Shown: positions 1-50,837, counted from the first letter of the stretch. The stretch is 64,000 nt of DNA from Amoebidium appalachense (GCA_963693365.1 CAVNZM010000002.1:10354001-10418000), one strand, 5' to 3'. Notes: generated by a model from the sequence alone, not told the origin. Translations and numbers: made by a program.

Positions 1-228
1 CCCACCTCCCACCGCCCCGTTCTTCTCCATTCTCCTGCTTTTTTCTGCCTATACCCTCCCCCCCCCCAACCACAACCACCACCACCACGACCATCACCAT
101 CCTAAATAAAGAAACCTCACCTTTAGCCAAGCGCACTCCCATTGGTGCATCTGTCCATAGAATCAGCATTTTAATTTAAAAACAAATTTATTATAACATT
201 TAAATGCTAAAATACTCTTTTTTCACAG

Positions 229-1620
229 GGGAGATGGTATCCATGTTCCGCATGGCCGCACTCAAGCTCCCAACCATCAAGAGTCAACCCCCCTCCCACC
301 TTCTCAATTCCACCCGTCGCCTCGCCTCTTCCTCCTTCGTGCCCCTGAAACTGGGCACCGAGTCACGTGACCAGCAGCAGAAAAACTGGGTGCCTTTTGT
401 GGAAGGCGGAGGCGGGAGCGGAAGCGGCCGGCTGCTTCTGGAGCATTCCATACAGCCACACGTGGTGCTGAGCGTAGACTTGAAGACGGGCGAGTGTACG
501 GAAATTGCTAGGTGTGGTTTTATAATTCCTCCCCACTCTGTCTCTCCTCTATTCCGGATCCACCTCTTCCCTTTCCTTCCCCCCCCGCCGCCCCCCTCCA
601 CGCCTGCAAGAACACGCACTCGCACACACGCTTGCACGTACACACAGCGCCTGCCCATGCACACCCACACACAACCACCCTCCCCCCCTCCCCCCTTCCC
701 CCCCCCTCCCCTCTCACACACACGCACGTGAGCGCGCGCACACACACACATATACGCGCACGCACACATACGTGTGTGCACACACGGGCACACGCCCGCA
801 CACACCCCAGCACACACATACAAACACACACACCTCCGCGCGTTCACTCACACACATGTACATGCGCACACGCACACGCGCTTTGCATGTGTGCGCACGC
901 ACACGCACACACGCATGAACACACACGCGCGCACACACAAGGGGAAACAGAAGGGATAGAGGACAGCAGAATACGAGCATGTGCATATGTTTGTTTGTTT
1001 GTGTGGTGGAGGTGATGGTTGTGGCGGGTGGGTGGGTAGGTGAGGGTGGGGGGGATGGGGGGGGGATATACCAAGGGAGAAGGGGAAGTGCCACATGTTT
1101 AACACCAACACGCTAGTTCACATGAATACCCACATACCCCTTCTAACCCTAATACCCCAATGACGTAAATTTCTGTTGCACGAGCTCTGATTTGCATAAT
1201 CCTATCTTTAACAGAACCGACAACCCGATTCTGTATAAGTTCGGCTCCAACCTTCCTTTAAGGGGCGGTGCGGGTAGCATACGCCTACCGGAGCAATACG
1301 GGGACCTATACTTAGGCATCGCCCACACATCACGACCACCACGAATATACACACACTTCCTTTACACCTTTAAGGCAGGGCCCCCCTATGACATTGTCGG
1401 TGTGAGCGGGGAGTTTTGCTTGGGTAGAAAAGAAACGAAAACGGGCGGTGGTGGGGTCGTTAAAGACGGAAGGTGCGAAACTGTGCAGTTTGTGTCTGGG
1501 ATGGCTCTGAGAAAGGAAGGGGGCAAATGGAATCTGTTGGTAACATATGGGGTTAACGATTGCGATGCGAGGGTTATGGCGCTAGATTTGGATACGGTTA
1601 TGGGATGGGTTAGGAAATAG
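229..1620 (+). CDS. GH130-like five-bladed beta-propeller protein, last two exons (5' end outside window)
   Basis: Two exons join in frame: 229-511 (acceptor TTTTTTCACAG, donor AG|GTGTGG, enters in phase 1, leaves in phase 2) and 1215-1620 (acceptor CTTTAACAG, stop TAG at 1618-1620). The split codon AG+A reads Arg. The joined protein shows KNWVPF, a SIQPHVVL...LKTGEC block, LRGGAGSIRL, YLGIAHTSRPPRIYTHFLYTF and, near the end, SGMAL and YGVNDCDARV. This block order is typical of the propeller shared by GH130 phosphorylases/mannosidases and related domains attached to eukaryotic and viral glycosyltransferases. That assignment comes from family memory. A Gly/Ser-rich insert and a TGGGGVV insert interrupt the blade loops. 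The catalytic acid cannot be checked because upstream exons are off the edge, so the activity is open: it could be a hydrolase, a phosphorylase or a non-catalytic domain. The 0.7-kb intron is CA-rich. Confidence 0.72.
512..1214 (+). repeat. Degenerate CA/CG-rich intron filler
   Basis: The intron of the GH130-like gene is mostly imperfect CA dinucleotides with CG steps (about 600-935), followed by a G-rich stretch (about 1005-1085). Frames through it in all directions encode HTHT/VCVC polymers and are not genes. Confidence 0.8.
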
Positions 1621-1798
1621 TGTTTGTGTGCACGTATAGGATAGTTGTGTTTGTGTTTATCCCTTTGTCTGTAAATATATGTGTGGAGGTGTGGGTGAGT
1701 GGGTGTGCGCCTTATGCCCATGCCTGTGTGTAATGGTTGTCCTTATTTATTTATTTATTTATGTTTATTTTTATATCATTTTATTTATTATTTCCCCC

Positions 1799-1898
<100 letters not shown>

Positions 1899-2158
1899 AT
1901 AATATCAATAGCCAATCAGATTCTGTGCTTGCTGCACGGATAGTCTATTCAGGGTATTTGCTGAGGCGTTCACCCTCGTAATGAAATAGTATTAACAAGA
2001 ATTGTTCATGTCATTGCGTGAGGGAAACTGTTGTATAATGATATGCTAACATGATAGAGTTTTTTTTTTTTTTGGGTGTATCCTGTGTGTGGTTGTCCAT
2101 ATCGGCGTGGACGGGTGGGCGGGTGGGTGGTGGATAAACGATGGTTGTGGCTGCGGCC

Positions 2159-2173
2159 TTTTTTTTTTTTTTT

Positions 2174-2234
<61 letters not shown>
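2159..2234 (+). repeat. T(n)G(n) compound homopolymer
   Basis: About 24 T are followed immediately by about 50 G, one of the longest G-runs in the window. Neighbours on both sides are unique sequence. Confidence 0.92.
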
Positions 2235-2236
<2 letters not shown>

Positions 2237-3059
2237 ACGTTGAACTCGTGTCTTGAAGTAGCACGTACAGTAGCGTAAACTGTGCTTCTAATAATACGAG
2301 AGTTCATTACACAATCGTACACGTTTTCACAGTTGAAAGCTTTTCGACGATTGACACTATGCTTACTAATATGTAATACGATTATTCGTGTGTATAAAAT
2401 TGTTCTCACCAGGATAATCCCTTTCGACTCGAAGTCTCTTGTCTTTATAAATTTAGTGTACTGGTAACTCCAGCTGAGCTGGCTTTGAATATACAATGGC
2501 AAAATAAAACAGAACCCCCTTACGTTTTGTCCGTCTCATCTTAAGCTTGAGAATGTCCGGATGTATGTATGCAACCGCAGTTTTGCTCTCGAGCACTGTC
2601 CCCAATTTTCACAGTACCGCAACCTGTCTCTCTGGCTTTACCATTATAGTTATATGTACACAGCAATTACTACGTTATAAATGTTCACAGTCATAACCTG
2701 ATGGTTCGTATTTTTTCAGTGTATGAGCTGAGGCATGGCACATGCTGGGTTTTTTTTTACGGAAAGAAACATTTTGCCGCACCTTGGACTATCTAACTAG
2801 GATCAAAATTATAAAAAGATGGCCACTGTACAAAGTTACCAACCACGGCATAACAAATATTGGTCTGTAGAACTAGGCAGTCATAATGATGTACATAAAG
2901 GGCCCCGACTGGAATAGAAACATGTGTGTGCCTTTTTTTAACGAATCAAATAATTAAACTAACTCTAGACTCTCTCTCGAGCTCTAACTCTAAGACTCTC
3001 TCTCTCCATCCCGCGCTCCTCGGCTCCTGATCATCTCTCTCTCTCTCAAGAATATATAT

Positions 3060-3060
<1 letters not shown>

Positions 3061-3094
<34 letters not shown>

Positions 3095-3235
3095 TCTCAG
3101 GCTGTGAGTGTCAGTCTCCTCTCTTCCCCCCCCCCCCCCCCCCCTCCCCGTCCACGTTTCTCTCTCTGCGCTCCTCCACTCTCTCGGTGACACTGGCGCC
3201 TCGTTCTCCCCCCCCCCCCCCCCCCCCCCCCCTCC
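3061..3235. repeat. Three long C-runs in a CT-rich block
   Basis: C-runs at about 3061-3092, 3127-3147 and 3210-3232 lie in a TCTC-rich region. The polarity is opposite to most of the left 14 kb, where G-runs are on the plus strand. Confidence 0.9.
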
Positions 3236-3568
3236 CCCTCTCCTTCTCTGGATCTACTGTAGATCTCTCTCCCTGCAGCTGACACACAAACCACGTTGTC
3301 ACACACACAACCATGTACGGTCAAGTATCACGTGCACACGTGGACTGTATGTATCAGGCTCAAGATACCGATACCGGACTTGACTACAGGCATAGTTGTA
3401 GGCCATATCGATCAATATCGCTAATTGAACTTTTTTATGGTCGAACCGAAGCTCCAACATTGTTTGTTAGAGCGACTATTACTATACATGAAAGCCTTAC
3501 ACTCGAAGACAGAAAATCGGCCAGTCGCCATGTCGTTTAGCACAACTTGTGTACCAGTGTGTGTGTGT

Positions 3569-3618
<50 letters not shown>

Positions 3619-4099
3619 ATAGGGGGTGTGTGTGTGCACGCGCGCGTGTGTGTGCGTAGCTCAAAACAATTGGGACGGGACCAGACACACACATCCCTCA
3701 AAAAAAAAAGCTACTCAAACAACAAAAACCAGGCATTTACTGTACATGCCAATCGGAGTATCCACTGAAGACAGCACTGACATAACGAATTCTCTCCCCG
3801 CTCCCCCCCCCCCCCCCTCCCGGGGAGTCCCGTCGTCCCATATAATTTAATAACAATAATAATACAAATGATAAACCATTATACATTATTAAAAAAAAAC
3901 AAAGAACTTGGCAAAAAAACAAAACCGAACCGCAGTGCAAATATAGCCCATCTTTCTGGCGGCTCAAACTAATCACACGTACTGTCTTTACCCCATGTAG
4001 ACGTCTCTCTGACTGAAACTCCCCTTCGTTTATCTTCGTGGTCCAAACACTGAAGACTTCGTGGAGATGGTTGCCTGTGTCTGTGCGGTGAGTGTGTTA

Positions 4100-4104
<5 letters not shown>

Positions 4105-4152
<48 letters not shown>

Positions 4153-4161
4153 GGGGGGGGG

Positions 4162-4217
<56 letters not shown>
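4105..4217 (+). repeat. (GT)n-G(n)-(AG)n triple compound repeat
   Basis: About 15 GT units are followed by about 30 G and then about 26 AG units with no spacer. The order TG repeat, G-run, GA repeat keeps the polar rule seen elsewhere. Confidence 0.92.
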
Positions 4218-4218
<1 letters not shown>

Positions 4219-4755
4219 GTCTGTGTGTGTGTACGGGAGCTGCAGCGGTGGTGGTGGGGCTCGCGGTGGTGTTTATTTTTTTATTTATTTATTTTTTTTT
4301 TTTTGGGGGGGGGGGGGGGAGGGGGGGGAGGGAGGGAGGGGGAGGAGGAGGGGGGGGGGGGGGGTTCTTAGCTTAAAAAAGGAGTTAGACTTCCATCGAG
4401 CAGGGAGAAACAGGGGGCAATGATCGTTGTGCAACAGTGTGGCAGCAAGATCAGGAACAGTCAAATGCAGGGGGAGGGAGAAAGGGAGAGGCGCGAGAAA
4501 AGGGGATGGAAGAGGGCGAACAAGCATAAGGGCCGGGCGATTATACCTGTGGGGACAAACGGCCATCTTAGGACAGGCGGGGGCGGCGGGGGGGGGGGGG
4601 GGGGGGGGGGAGGGGGGGGAGGGAGGGAGGAAGGGGGGGGGATTCAACCGACATTAGGTATGTCTAGTGGGGAGGACAGGATGAGAAGGGGGGTAGAAGA
4701 GGGAAGGCGCCGGGGCGGGAGGTGGGAAGGGGGAGGAGGAAGACGAGTGTCAAGG

Positions 4756-4788
4756 CCATCGAAATGGGTGTGTTGTGTATGTGTGGGT

Positions 4789-4830
<42 letters not shown>

Positions 4831-4990
4831 CTCCCCCCCCCCCCCCCCCCTCCCGTCCCCCTCTCTGTCTCTCTCTCAGTGGGGGGGCCATCGAAATGGG
4901 TGTGTTGTGTATGTGGGTGTTCTCTCTCTCTCTCTCTCCCCCTCCCCCCCCCCCCCCCCTCCCCCGTCCCCTCTCTGTCTCTCTCTCATG
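4756..4990 (+). repeat. Tandem duplication of about 130 bp
   Basis: Two consecutive copies begin GCCATCGAAATGGGTGTG (near 4756 and 4888). Each continues as GTTGTGTATGTG, a (TC)n run, a C-run and a CTCTCTGTCTCTCTCTCA tail. The copies differ mainly in the length of the simple-sequence runs. Confidence 0.85.
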
Positions 4991-5115
4991 GGGGGGAGGG
5001 AGGGGGGGGGGGGGAGGGGGGAGTAATTTGGAAGGAGAATACCTTTGCTGAGAAGACCTTATGGGAACCGCCCATGCCATTGAAACCCTTGTTGATGGTG
5101 TTGTGGGAGAGCTGC

Positions 5116-5157
<42 letters not shown>

Positions 5158-6344
5158 TGTTGGTGTTTGTATGTGTGTGTGTGAATAAGCAGGTGTGTAG
5201 GTATGTAAGTAAGTGGGTGGGGATTTGTGTAACTGCTTGATGGGTTGGTGTGCTTGGTGTAAAAAACCGTTGGCCTGAAAGAGTTGTACTACTCTACAAC
5301 ACAGTGCACTCAAAGTCTAATTACAAATCAAATTTGACAGCAACAAATGTCAATGACCAGAATTTCATCATTTCGTACGTTATCTTCAATATAAGGATGC
5401 CATGGATATCCAGATTTGGATCGGGAAATGGTGGGGTTGTGTTATCATATATTTCGTTTGTGTACTGGGAACGAATAAAGGGTTAGACAGGGTCTAGAGG
5501 GGGGAGGGGGGAGGGGGGCAAAAGGGAAAGGGAGTAGAGGAGGGGAGGGAGGGAGTCCTGGATGGGGGGGTGGGAGGTGGGGGGTGGGGGGGCGGGGAGA
5601 GGGAGAGGGAAGGGGGGGGAGGGGGGGGGGGGGGGGGTAAGAGGGGAGGGAAGGGGATGGGGAGGGAGGGAGAGAAGAGGGAAGGGAACGGGAGACGGAG
5701 GGAGGGAGAGAGAGGGGGGGGGGGGGGGGGGGGGAGGAAGGGTATAAACACCTGGCTTTTTGTCTGGTAGGGTTGCATGCGGAGGAGTCCGCTGGTGGTG
5801 GGTTTTGTCTTTTTGGCCATCAGAGCCATGTCTGGATCTAGCGCCACTGTACGTGTATGTGACCGTGTGTGTGTTAGTTTGTGAGTGTGAGCGTGACCGG
5901 GTGGGAGCTTGAGTATGTGTGTGCCCGCGCGTGTGTGCTTGCGCCCGTGTTTTTGCACACGTATGCATGCTTCTGAGAATCAAGTGAAAAATGTGCTTGT
6001 GTTGTATAGAACCAAGGGTACTTAAAATGACTCAGTGTTTTGTGTGGCCGTATGTGGACTTCGTTGCGTTGCTGCTGTCGATTGCATGTAAAAAAAACGG
6101 TTACCATTACATTGGTATGAATGTGCCATATTGCTGTGTGTGTCGCAACATGCTCATAACTTGAGTAACATTCACGTGGTGAAATTCTATGTATCCTAAA
6201 CTGGGTTATAACATCATCCATTATCTACTCACTTACCAAATGTTCCCTCCCCGGGTGCTCTCAGATGATTGCTTCTACTGGGATTGCACCCGTGGGGAAG
6301 GATGTGGGTGGAACGAGTCAAAGGGACCAGGGGAGGGGGGGGGG

Positions 6345-6379
<35 letters not shown>

Positions 6380-6558
6380 GGAGGGAGGAGGGAGGGGGGA
6401 GGGGGGATGATATACACGAAGACACACCTGGTCTCTGTGTTGGTTTGTTTTCTTTGCTGGACTCAAAGGTCATACCACCTGTACCCACACGGGACGATGT
6501 GTGCACGTAGAATTCAGGCTCCCTGCACCACACACTGTAAGCTGGGTGCCTACCACAT

Positions 6559-6730
6559 ACACACAGACACACACACAGACACACACACATACACACACAC
6601 ATACACACAGACACAGACACAGACACAGACACACACACATAGACACACAGGCACACACACACACACATACACACACGCACACGCACACGCACACGCACAC
6701 GCACGGACGCACGCACACACAAGCACAGAC
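6559..6730. repeat. Imperfect CA array
   Basis: CA dinucleotides with ACAG, ACAT and GCAC interruptions. All long frames through it are HTHT/VCVC polymers. Confidence 0.9.
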
Positions 6731-6834
6731 ACACGCACGTTTCCACCCACACTCCTTCGTCTAAGAAAAAGAGTATGTCAGGTTCCGTGTACATTTTGCT
6801 CCGGCTGTTATGTTTGAACCATGCACACCGTCCC

Positions 6835-6871
<37 letters not shown>

Positions 6872-7029
6872 TTACGATGGTTTCTGTTGGCGTGGCTGGG
6901 CCGAAGGGATGAAATCCTCCTCCGCCGCCGTGTGCCCTTTTCTGTAGTGTACAGGTGTGAGCATGGGTGGTCAGGAAGGTGTGCAAGACGCTTGATACCT
7001 TGTGCTCGTGTCAGGCTTGGGGTTGACAC

Positions 7030-7044
7030 TTTTTTTTTTTTTTT

Positions 7045-7089
<45 letters not shown>
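7030..7089 (+). repeat. T(n)G(n) compound homopolymer
   Basis: About 26 T followed by about 36 G, upstream (plus strand) of the 3' end of the minus-strand RING gene. Confidence 0.92.
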
Positions 7090-7090
<1 letters not shown>

Positions 7091-7304
7091 ATAATGAACA
7101 TGTTTCGTATGAAGGGGAAAACGGGTGGGGAGGGGTTTCAACTTATTCACAGAATCGGAGTTTTGAAGGGATGAAGGGATGAAGGGGCCGCCTGCGCAGG
7201 GGAAAAGGGGGAGTGGGGAGGGGGGAACTCCCCCCCCCCCCCTCCCCCCTCCCCGCCCCCCCCTCCCGGGCCAACAACCTCGGCTCCCCCCAACACACAC
7301 ATCA

Positions 7305-14142
<6,838 letters not shown>

Positions 14143-16381
14143 CGTTGTGTTGCGATAACACGAAAGAGGTCTAGGGGAAAAGAAAATGGACGGTTTTTTT
14201 TTAACCGGACGGGTGAGGAGGATAGACGGTGTGAGGGTGTTTTAGAGGAAACAGGCGGTCTGGGAAAAAAATGCACAAGCGCTGAAGTGAGGAGTGTTGT
14301 AGGAGATATTGGTTTCACCGGTGTGCTGCATACACCATGAGTAGACTGCAACTAGTGGGTGTGAAGAAACACGGCTCGTTTGGCTATCCTTTCCCTTGTT
14401 GAACGATTGAGAACAGGCCGTTCGTCTGCAGGGCTGTGGTTAAAAAAAATACTGTAGTGCAGACGGCCGCGATCAAGAAAAAAAAAATCTCAAAAGGCAA
14501 AATTGTGGTGCGATAAACTAACGGCTCCCAGGTGTTCTTTCTTTTCCTACTGGAGTTTTCTTCACTTGCGTTTAGCACCTCAAGGTTAACATAAACACAA
14601 CCGTAACTCTCCTTTAGCACTTACTTTCTGCGTATTATGAAAGAATAAAGGCCAAGTTCACATCATAATATTCCCCAAACGTGTTTGTGTATACGACGTT
14701 GTATGTACGTGCGTGCGCGTGCACTGAGTCGGAGGATATTTTGAGAGCCTCCTTGGCACAAATAGTCCTTCGCTGCACCGAACGGTCGCACCGCAGGGTG
14801 TGAACTTTGTTTTTGCTAGTGCCTTGTGGTAACTTTCGACCAGCCTGGATGGTCGTAACAAAGCCAGCAACCGTTTTTGGGTGATATTTGGCTCTGTTAG
14901 GGCCAAATTTTGGAAAATTGATGGACCTAACCTCAAAAAGTTAGGGACAATTTTTTGGACTTTCAGGGGCAATTTTCTGGCCCTCAAACCCCTAATTTTA
15001 CAGCCTGTCGCACCGTTCCGACTTCAAATTTTTGGCGCCACAAGCATGCGTTTTGATTGGTCAAGGAATCCCGCCATTATGACGTCATTCAGGCGTTCAG
15101 CCGATGATCCCTGGGCCCCGAGCCGGCAGCTGCAGACACCGCGTGGCAGAATCTCGCCCGTAGGTACAGGACTCTTCGAATGGCCATGCATGGAGTACAT
15201 ATATAGGGAGTTTCAACTACACGTCATGAGTTGATGTACAGATAAGATGTAGGCCTAGGTCACAAGTTCTATACTTATGTAAACAAATACTGGCAACAAA
15301 GTTTGACTTGGCCGTACATAGATCTAGAAATAGTATTTGGGTAGGCAGAGCCTCCGGGCAATACGGGCGCTCCCGGGTGGAGCTCAGAGGGTGTCCGGGA
15401 TATGCATGCATGCACATACATGTTCCTGTGTGTCACGGGGGGCGTTGGGGGGGGGGGGGGGGGGGGGGGGACGATAGGGATCGAGGGGGGCGGGGAAGGG
15501 GGTTGTGCGTGTGTGCTTGGCACACACGGCACATGTGTCATTCGACCGTGGCCATGGCACCCGCCGGGGGGGGGGGGGGGGGGGGGGCGCTTCATTTGTT
15601 TTTCGAGCTTACTGCCCTTCTATTTTCTAGCTGGTAAAACAAGTAAGCCATGACAACTACACGAATCTCATCAAACATGCGCATTCGGGGACCATTAGAT
15701 TCCATCTATCGTACATATTTACACATCCTTCATTATACATGAACATCTATCCACCAAACTCAATAAGGGAAACCATTTGGCATTCGTTCATTCGTTCCAG
15801 CAAGTGTTTACAAGGGTAACAGCTAATATTAGCACACGTGGTGTCTATTGTGTATGTGGAATAGGATTTTACGGCCAGTTGTAACACCAGTGTAGGATAC
15901 GTGCCAGTGTAAATCACACAGGGCACGTGTACAATGTGTCAGTGTGTGTATGTTCGTGAAAGTGTGTGTGTAACCACTGCTGTGATGTGTACGTTAACGT
16001 TGTTGCTCATAAATCAGTATGTAGCAGTGTGTGAGAGTGCTCGTATGTTGCTGAGACGCTAGCGGGAGATCAGGCGTGTACGCGGGTGCACGTGTCTACG
16101 TGCGCGAATTATGTTTGAATTCTAGGAATTTGCAGAACTATGCAAGTGATATCCACAAATCTCTATGGCAAGCGTGGTAGGGGCCAAATTTCCACCTTCT
16201 AGGAATTCAATCTATATGGATTAGGAAACATAACCATAGAAACCTGCATATGGGATTAAAATGCTTCAGTTTCGTGCATTATCCACATGCGAGCTCATGC
16301 ACTACATCAATATACACGACCTATCACATGGCTTCTATCATTCGCAAACACACCTCAATCATTTCTTTGACGGTCGCTATC
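14143..16381. other. Intergenic region upstream of the RING gene
   Basis: Mostly unique sequence between the RING gene start and the stop codon of the next minus-strand gene. A CRE-like TGACGTCA palindrome (15080-15087) and an ATTGGTC (inverted CCAAT) near 15057 are plausible upstream elements. Two G-runs lie at about 15449-15470 and 15567-15586. No supported gene. Confidence 0.5.
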
Positions 16382-46557
<30,176 letters not shown>

Positions 46558-47183
46558 GTCTCAGGGCTGGGCATACCGCCCGCAAACGTAAAGCGTGGTG
46601 CGCTTTTCTAGGGCTATGTCCTATCATACAAACCAACGGCCTATGTCAATGTGGGCGGCTGACTGAATGACAGGGCACTAGAAGACCCGGACAAGAGGAG
46701 TGTGGTACGTTTCGTTTTTAGTCGTGAGGAGAGGCGTGTGATGCCAACGGGTTGGGTTGTAGTCTGCTTCACGCCGGTTTTATGCATATCCGTGCCTGAC
46801 CGTGCGAAGCTACCGTGCGCCTTTCCAATATTGTAAACCAGCTATACACAAATGATAGTATGTCGAAGTTATGTCAAAGGTGTGGCATTTTGCAAGCCGT
46901 CAACCTAGTGTTGAACCTACGTATACTCACTATCGCACCAGCATGTCTCACTCTCGAGCTGTCCCTGTGCTCTAGTGTTCTGACGCGGCAGGACAGGCTG
47001 TGTTCAGATTTTATACTTTGGCATGCGCATCTTGGCCTCAAAGCCTTGATTGGTCAGGAACGCACTCCTAGGAATTTTGGAGTACCGTGTATTTGCCAAC
47101 GCGTACGTACCGTAAGGCTTTGCGAAGGCGTTGGCAGCCACTTGGCTACCGCAGTGTATCTCTCTCCGCACCACCACCAGCCC

Positions 47184-47227
<44 letters not shown>

Positions 47228-47606
47228 ACGGCACACACACACTCTTCCCTCCCCCGTCCTCTCACCCCCTCACCCTCCCTCTCCCCTCCCCCCCCCCTCC
47301 CCCTGATGCCTATGTTGTACAACCCCGGATAAGACTAATAGCTATATATGAGGCCCCTAGATCTATGAATAGCATGCCTCAAAACACAGATAGACACAGC
47401 CACAGAGAAGTTACAGAACCCTCCAAATAATTAAATGAAGCAAACCCCCCGGCACCGTATTATTCTGCGCTCTTCTACATTCGCGTTTTCGACATGCGTC
47501 ATCATCTTTCGACTCCTCTCTCTGCAGATGCATATGGGCCACATATGCCATCAAAAGTTGACTTCTTACGGTGTGACATGATCAATAGATAGTGTGACCC
47601 GTGCTA

Positions 47607-47661
<55 letters not shown>

Positions 47662-48048
47662 ACACACACACATAGACACACACGCGCGTACCCACATTCA
47701 CAGCAATTGACGAATTGCTAAGAAATCCATCATCAAGCCACTACTACTCAGTATTTAATTCAGGTGAGGGAAAGTACGCACAAACACGTTCATAGGCCTT
47801 CGGGCCTCTGAAAGAAGACCAGAAATTTCAATTAGAGAGGTTCTTGGCAAATCTATGGTCCCTCCCCTTCCCCCCACCGGGCCTCCACTCCCACCCCCGA
47901 CCCCCCACCTCCACCCTCCCCATCCCCCTAACCCTCTCCCCCCCCACCCACCCACCCTACCACCTACCCACCCACCCATCCACCCACCCCCTCCTCTCCC
48001 CCCGGCCTCGGACACCCCCTCGCTCCCCTCTCCCCCCCCCCCCCCCCC

Positions 48049-48087
<39 letters not shown>

Positions 48088-48235
48088 CCAGCTTGGGCCG
48101 GGAGGAGAAGAAAGAGCGGGAAAAGGAGGGGGGAGAGGGGGGTTCCAAGGGCCTGGGTTGGTTCAGGAGCTAGTTCTCCTGCAGGGAGGGTGATGGGGTA
48201 TGGTGGCCAGCACTTCGGGGGAAGGGGGGAGGGGG

Positions 48236-48275
<40 letters not shown>

Positions 48276-49086
48276 GGGTGGTTTGTTCCTTTCGGGCCAT
48301 CTTTTAGATTCCCGCGTGTTTTTTTGCAGGTCCGAGCTGACGGGAACGACATATTGATAGTATGCAGTTGCAGTTTGATGCAGTTTGATGTGGTCTGGTG
48401 CAGTTTGATCGGTTAATGATAGCTACATAGTAGGCTGACTCGACACCAGAAGGGAAATGATTATGAGGTGGCATGTACATACATCTTGAGTTTCAAAGAT
48501 ATCAGATGCAGCTGGTAACTTTGAATAGAGCTCCCTCTAGCTGTTACATTGCAATATGCGGAGTGCAGAGAGTGTCGACACAACGGTGTTACGGGCAGGG
48601 GGGTAATGCTTTATGTAGAATTTACTTTATTCTGATTCAAATCATTCAATAACGTATCGTCGGCAGGCTCCGAGATGTCCGATTGAGCCAAAAAATACCC
48701 TCAAACAACTATGACTTTTTTCCCCTCCCCGTCCCCTCCCCCACCACCACCCAACCCCCACCCACCAAGCCCTCCTTGCCCCGGCAGCCCCCCCCCCCCC
48801 CCCCCCCCCCCCCCTCCCCGCCCCCCACCCCACCAACCCGGGGGTTTAGCCTATCCATTGAGCGGTAAAAAACACCGCATACACACAGCCACCCATATGT
48901 GTGCACATGTTCATGTGCCATGGGTGAGCGCGCACGCACACACACATACACATACACACACACACACGGTCACACACAGTCATACACATGCACACACACA
49001 CACACACACACCCACACACACACACACACACACCCCTACAGACAGGCACCCACCCACACACGAACACATACACACATGGGCGCGCG

Positions 49087-49139
<53 letters not shown>

Positions 49140-50837
49140 CCACACCCGCACCGGTACCCAGGCTGCCCCACCCCTCCCGCCACGCATACACGTGCACGTG
49201 TGTGCTAGTACCCCCCCCTTCCCCCCTCCCCCCCATCGCATGGTCACTAATCTTCTGGGCTCATTCCCCTTTGCATGTGTTTCTCCCCTTCTCTATTCAA
49301 TCCCACTAACCACCACCCAATCCAGCCTCAAAAAGCCATCCGTTTTACTGCACACACAGTCATGTGCTCTTGCGCCCCCCCCCCCCCCCCACACACACAC
49401 ACCCTGCGCCTGCCCCAACCGACCCCATTGGCATCTCCCTCCCCCAGCCCTTAATTTAGTACACTCTTCACACAAAACACCCTCACTCACCTACTCTCCC
49501 CCATCCCCCACCCCCCTTCCCCCACTGAACTTGTGTTTGACGGATCCCTCGGGGGGTTGGTTGGTTGGGGAGGGGGGGAGGGAGGGGAGAGGGGGATATT
49601 CGTGCACGTGCCTGGATGTGTCCGCAAAACTGCACTGAAGAATGGCATACAGAGAGTGCATTTTCACATTTGACACATAGACAGTGTTGTATACTTTTAG
49701 GTATAAAATGCACGTATATCTGCAAACAGTACTTGTATCTGTGCATCTGCAAACAGTACTTGTATCTGTGCATCTGCAAAAAGAATGTATGCACGTGTAT
49801 CTGCAAGCAGTACTTGTACTTTTTGCAGATACCGGGGAACTTGTGCCCGTGTATCTGCAAACAACAGTACTTGTGTCTCTGCATTTGCAAAAAGTATGTG
49901 CGCACGTGTATCTGCAAGCAGTAATTGTGCCCACGTATTTGCAAACAGTACTCGTGCCCGTGTATCTGCAAACAGCACTTGTGTCCGTGTGTCTGCAAAC
50001 AGTACTTGTGTACCCGTATTTGCAGATAACGATATGCACACCTATTGCAATGGTGGTTAGAAGTGCGTGTTGGTACCCATGCAAGTGTATCATGTGGTAT
50101 TCTTTCCTTTGGACCTTTATGTGTGATAACGTGCCTTCCATAGCGTGTATTAAAAGTCGTGTGTGTGTGCATGACATTCCAGACCGTCACTGTGTGTGCA
50201 GCTAGATGTATGCTCCTGAGTGTTGGAGGTGGAGGTAACGTGTGGGTGTGGATGTGTACGTGAGTGGTGTTGGTGTGGCTGTTACCGTTCTGCTAAATGC
50301 ATGTGCACACGGTGCATGTGGTACATGTTCTGTGCAGGTTAGCAAGGAGCGGGATGTGTGAGGTTTTGTGTGTGCTTCTGTGTGCGTTTGTAAGTGTGAG
50401 TGTGCGAATACGGGCAGTTTGTGTGCTGTTTTGTGTGTGTTAAAGGAACAGGTCACCGGGAAAGGGGGCAGGAGGGGGGGGGGGGGGGGGGGGAGGGGGG
50501 GGGGGTAATGTTTAAGGCGTCATGAGGCGGGTGTAAAATATTAACGCTAGCAGCCGGCTGCCAGCATCCTATATTCCTGATATTTTTCGTTCCAAGTACG
50601 TGCCCGGGCCCCTAGTATAAAGTACAAACAATAATGTAACACCGAAAGGGGTTCATACGTTCATTTGGGGGCTGCTACAAGCTATTACCCCGTGTAGTGA
50701 TAGTAAGTAGAACAGACAGTGTAAGCGTCTCAAATCCGCATCGCGTATCTACACGTGTAAATTTAAGCAAAACGACAACTGTAATTATATCCTCTCAACA
50801 GTCACAGTAACCTAACGACTTTAACGACCAATAAACT
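46558..50837. other. Intergenic region, no gene supported
   Basis: This holds the promoter side of the E-Syt-like gene and the 3' side of the first ATP-grasp gene. It contains C-runs (47186-47225, 47609-47647, 48026-48083, 48789-48813), CA arrays (47648-47672, 48950-49138), a G-run (48241-48274) and the repeats at 49690-50040. A 163-codon plus frame at 46815 has no family features. Confidence 0.5.
49690..50040. repeat. Degenerate 27-bp-type minisatellite
   Basis: The unit TCTGCAAACAGTACTTG plus TATCTGTGCA recurs about twelve times with spacing near 27-33 bp. Units diverge (AAGCAGTACTTG, AAAAAGTATGTG). Because many periods are multiples of three, both strands stay open (for example ADTRTQVLF-like repeats on the minus strand). 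Confidence 0.85.

Noticed and set aside
4105-4217. Telomere-like G-rich repeat
   Set aside because: No TTAGGG or TTTAGGG unit; it is a GT/G/GA composite.
46815-47306. 163-codon plus-strand frame
   Set aside because: No recognisable motif; its end runs into a C-run (poly-Pro); no matching exons nearby.
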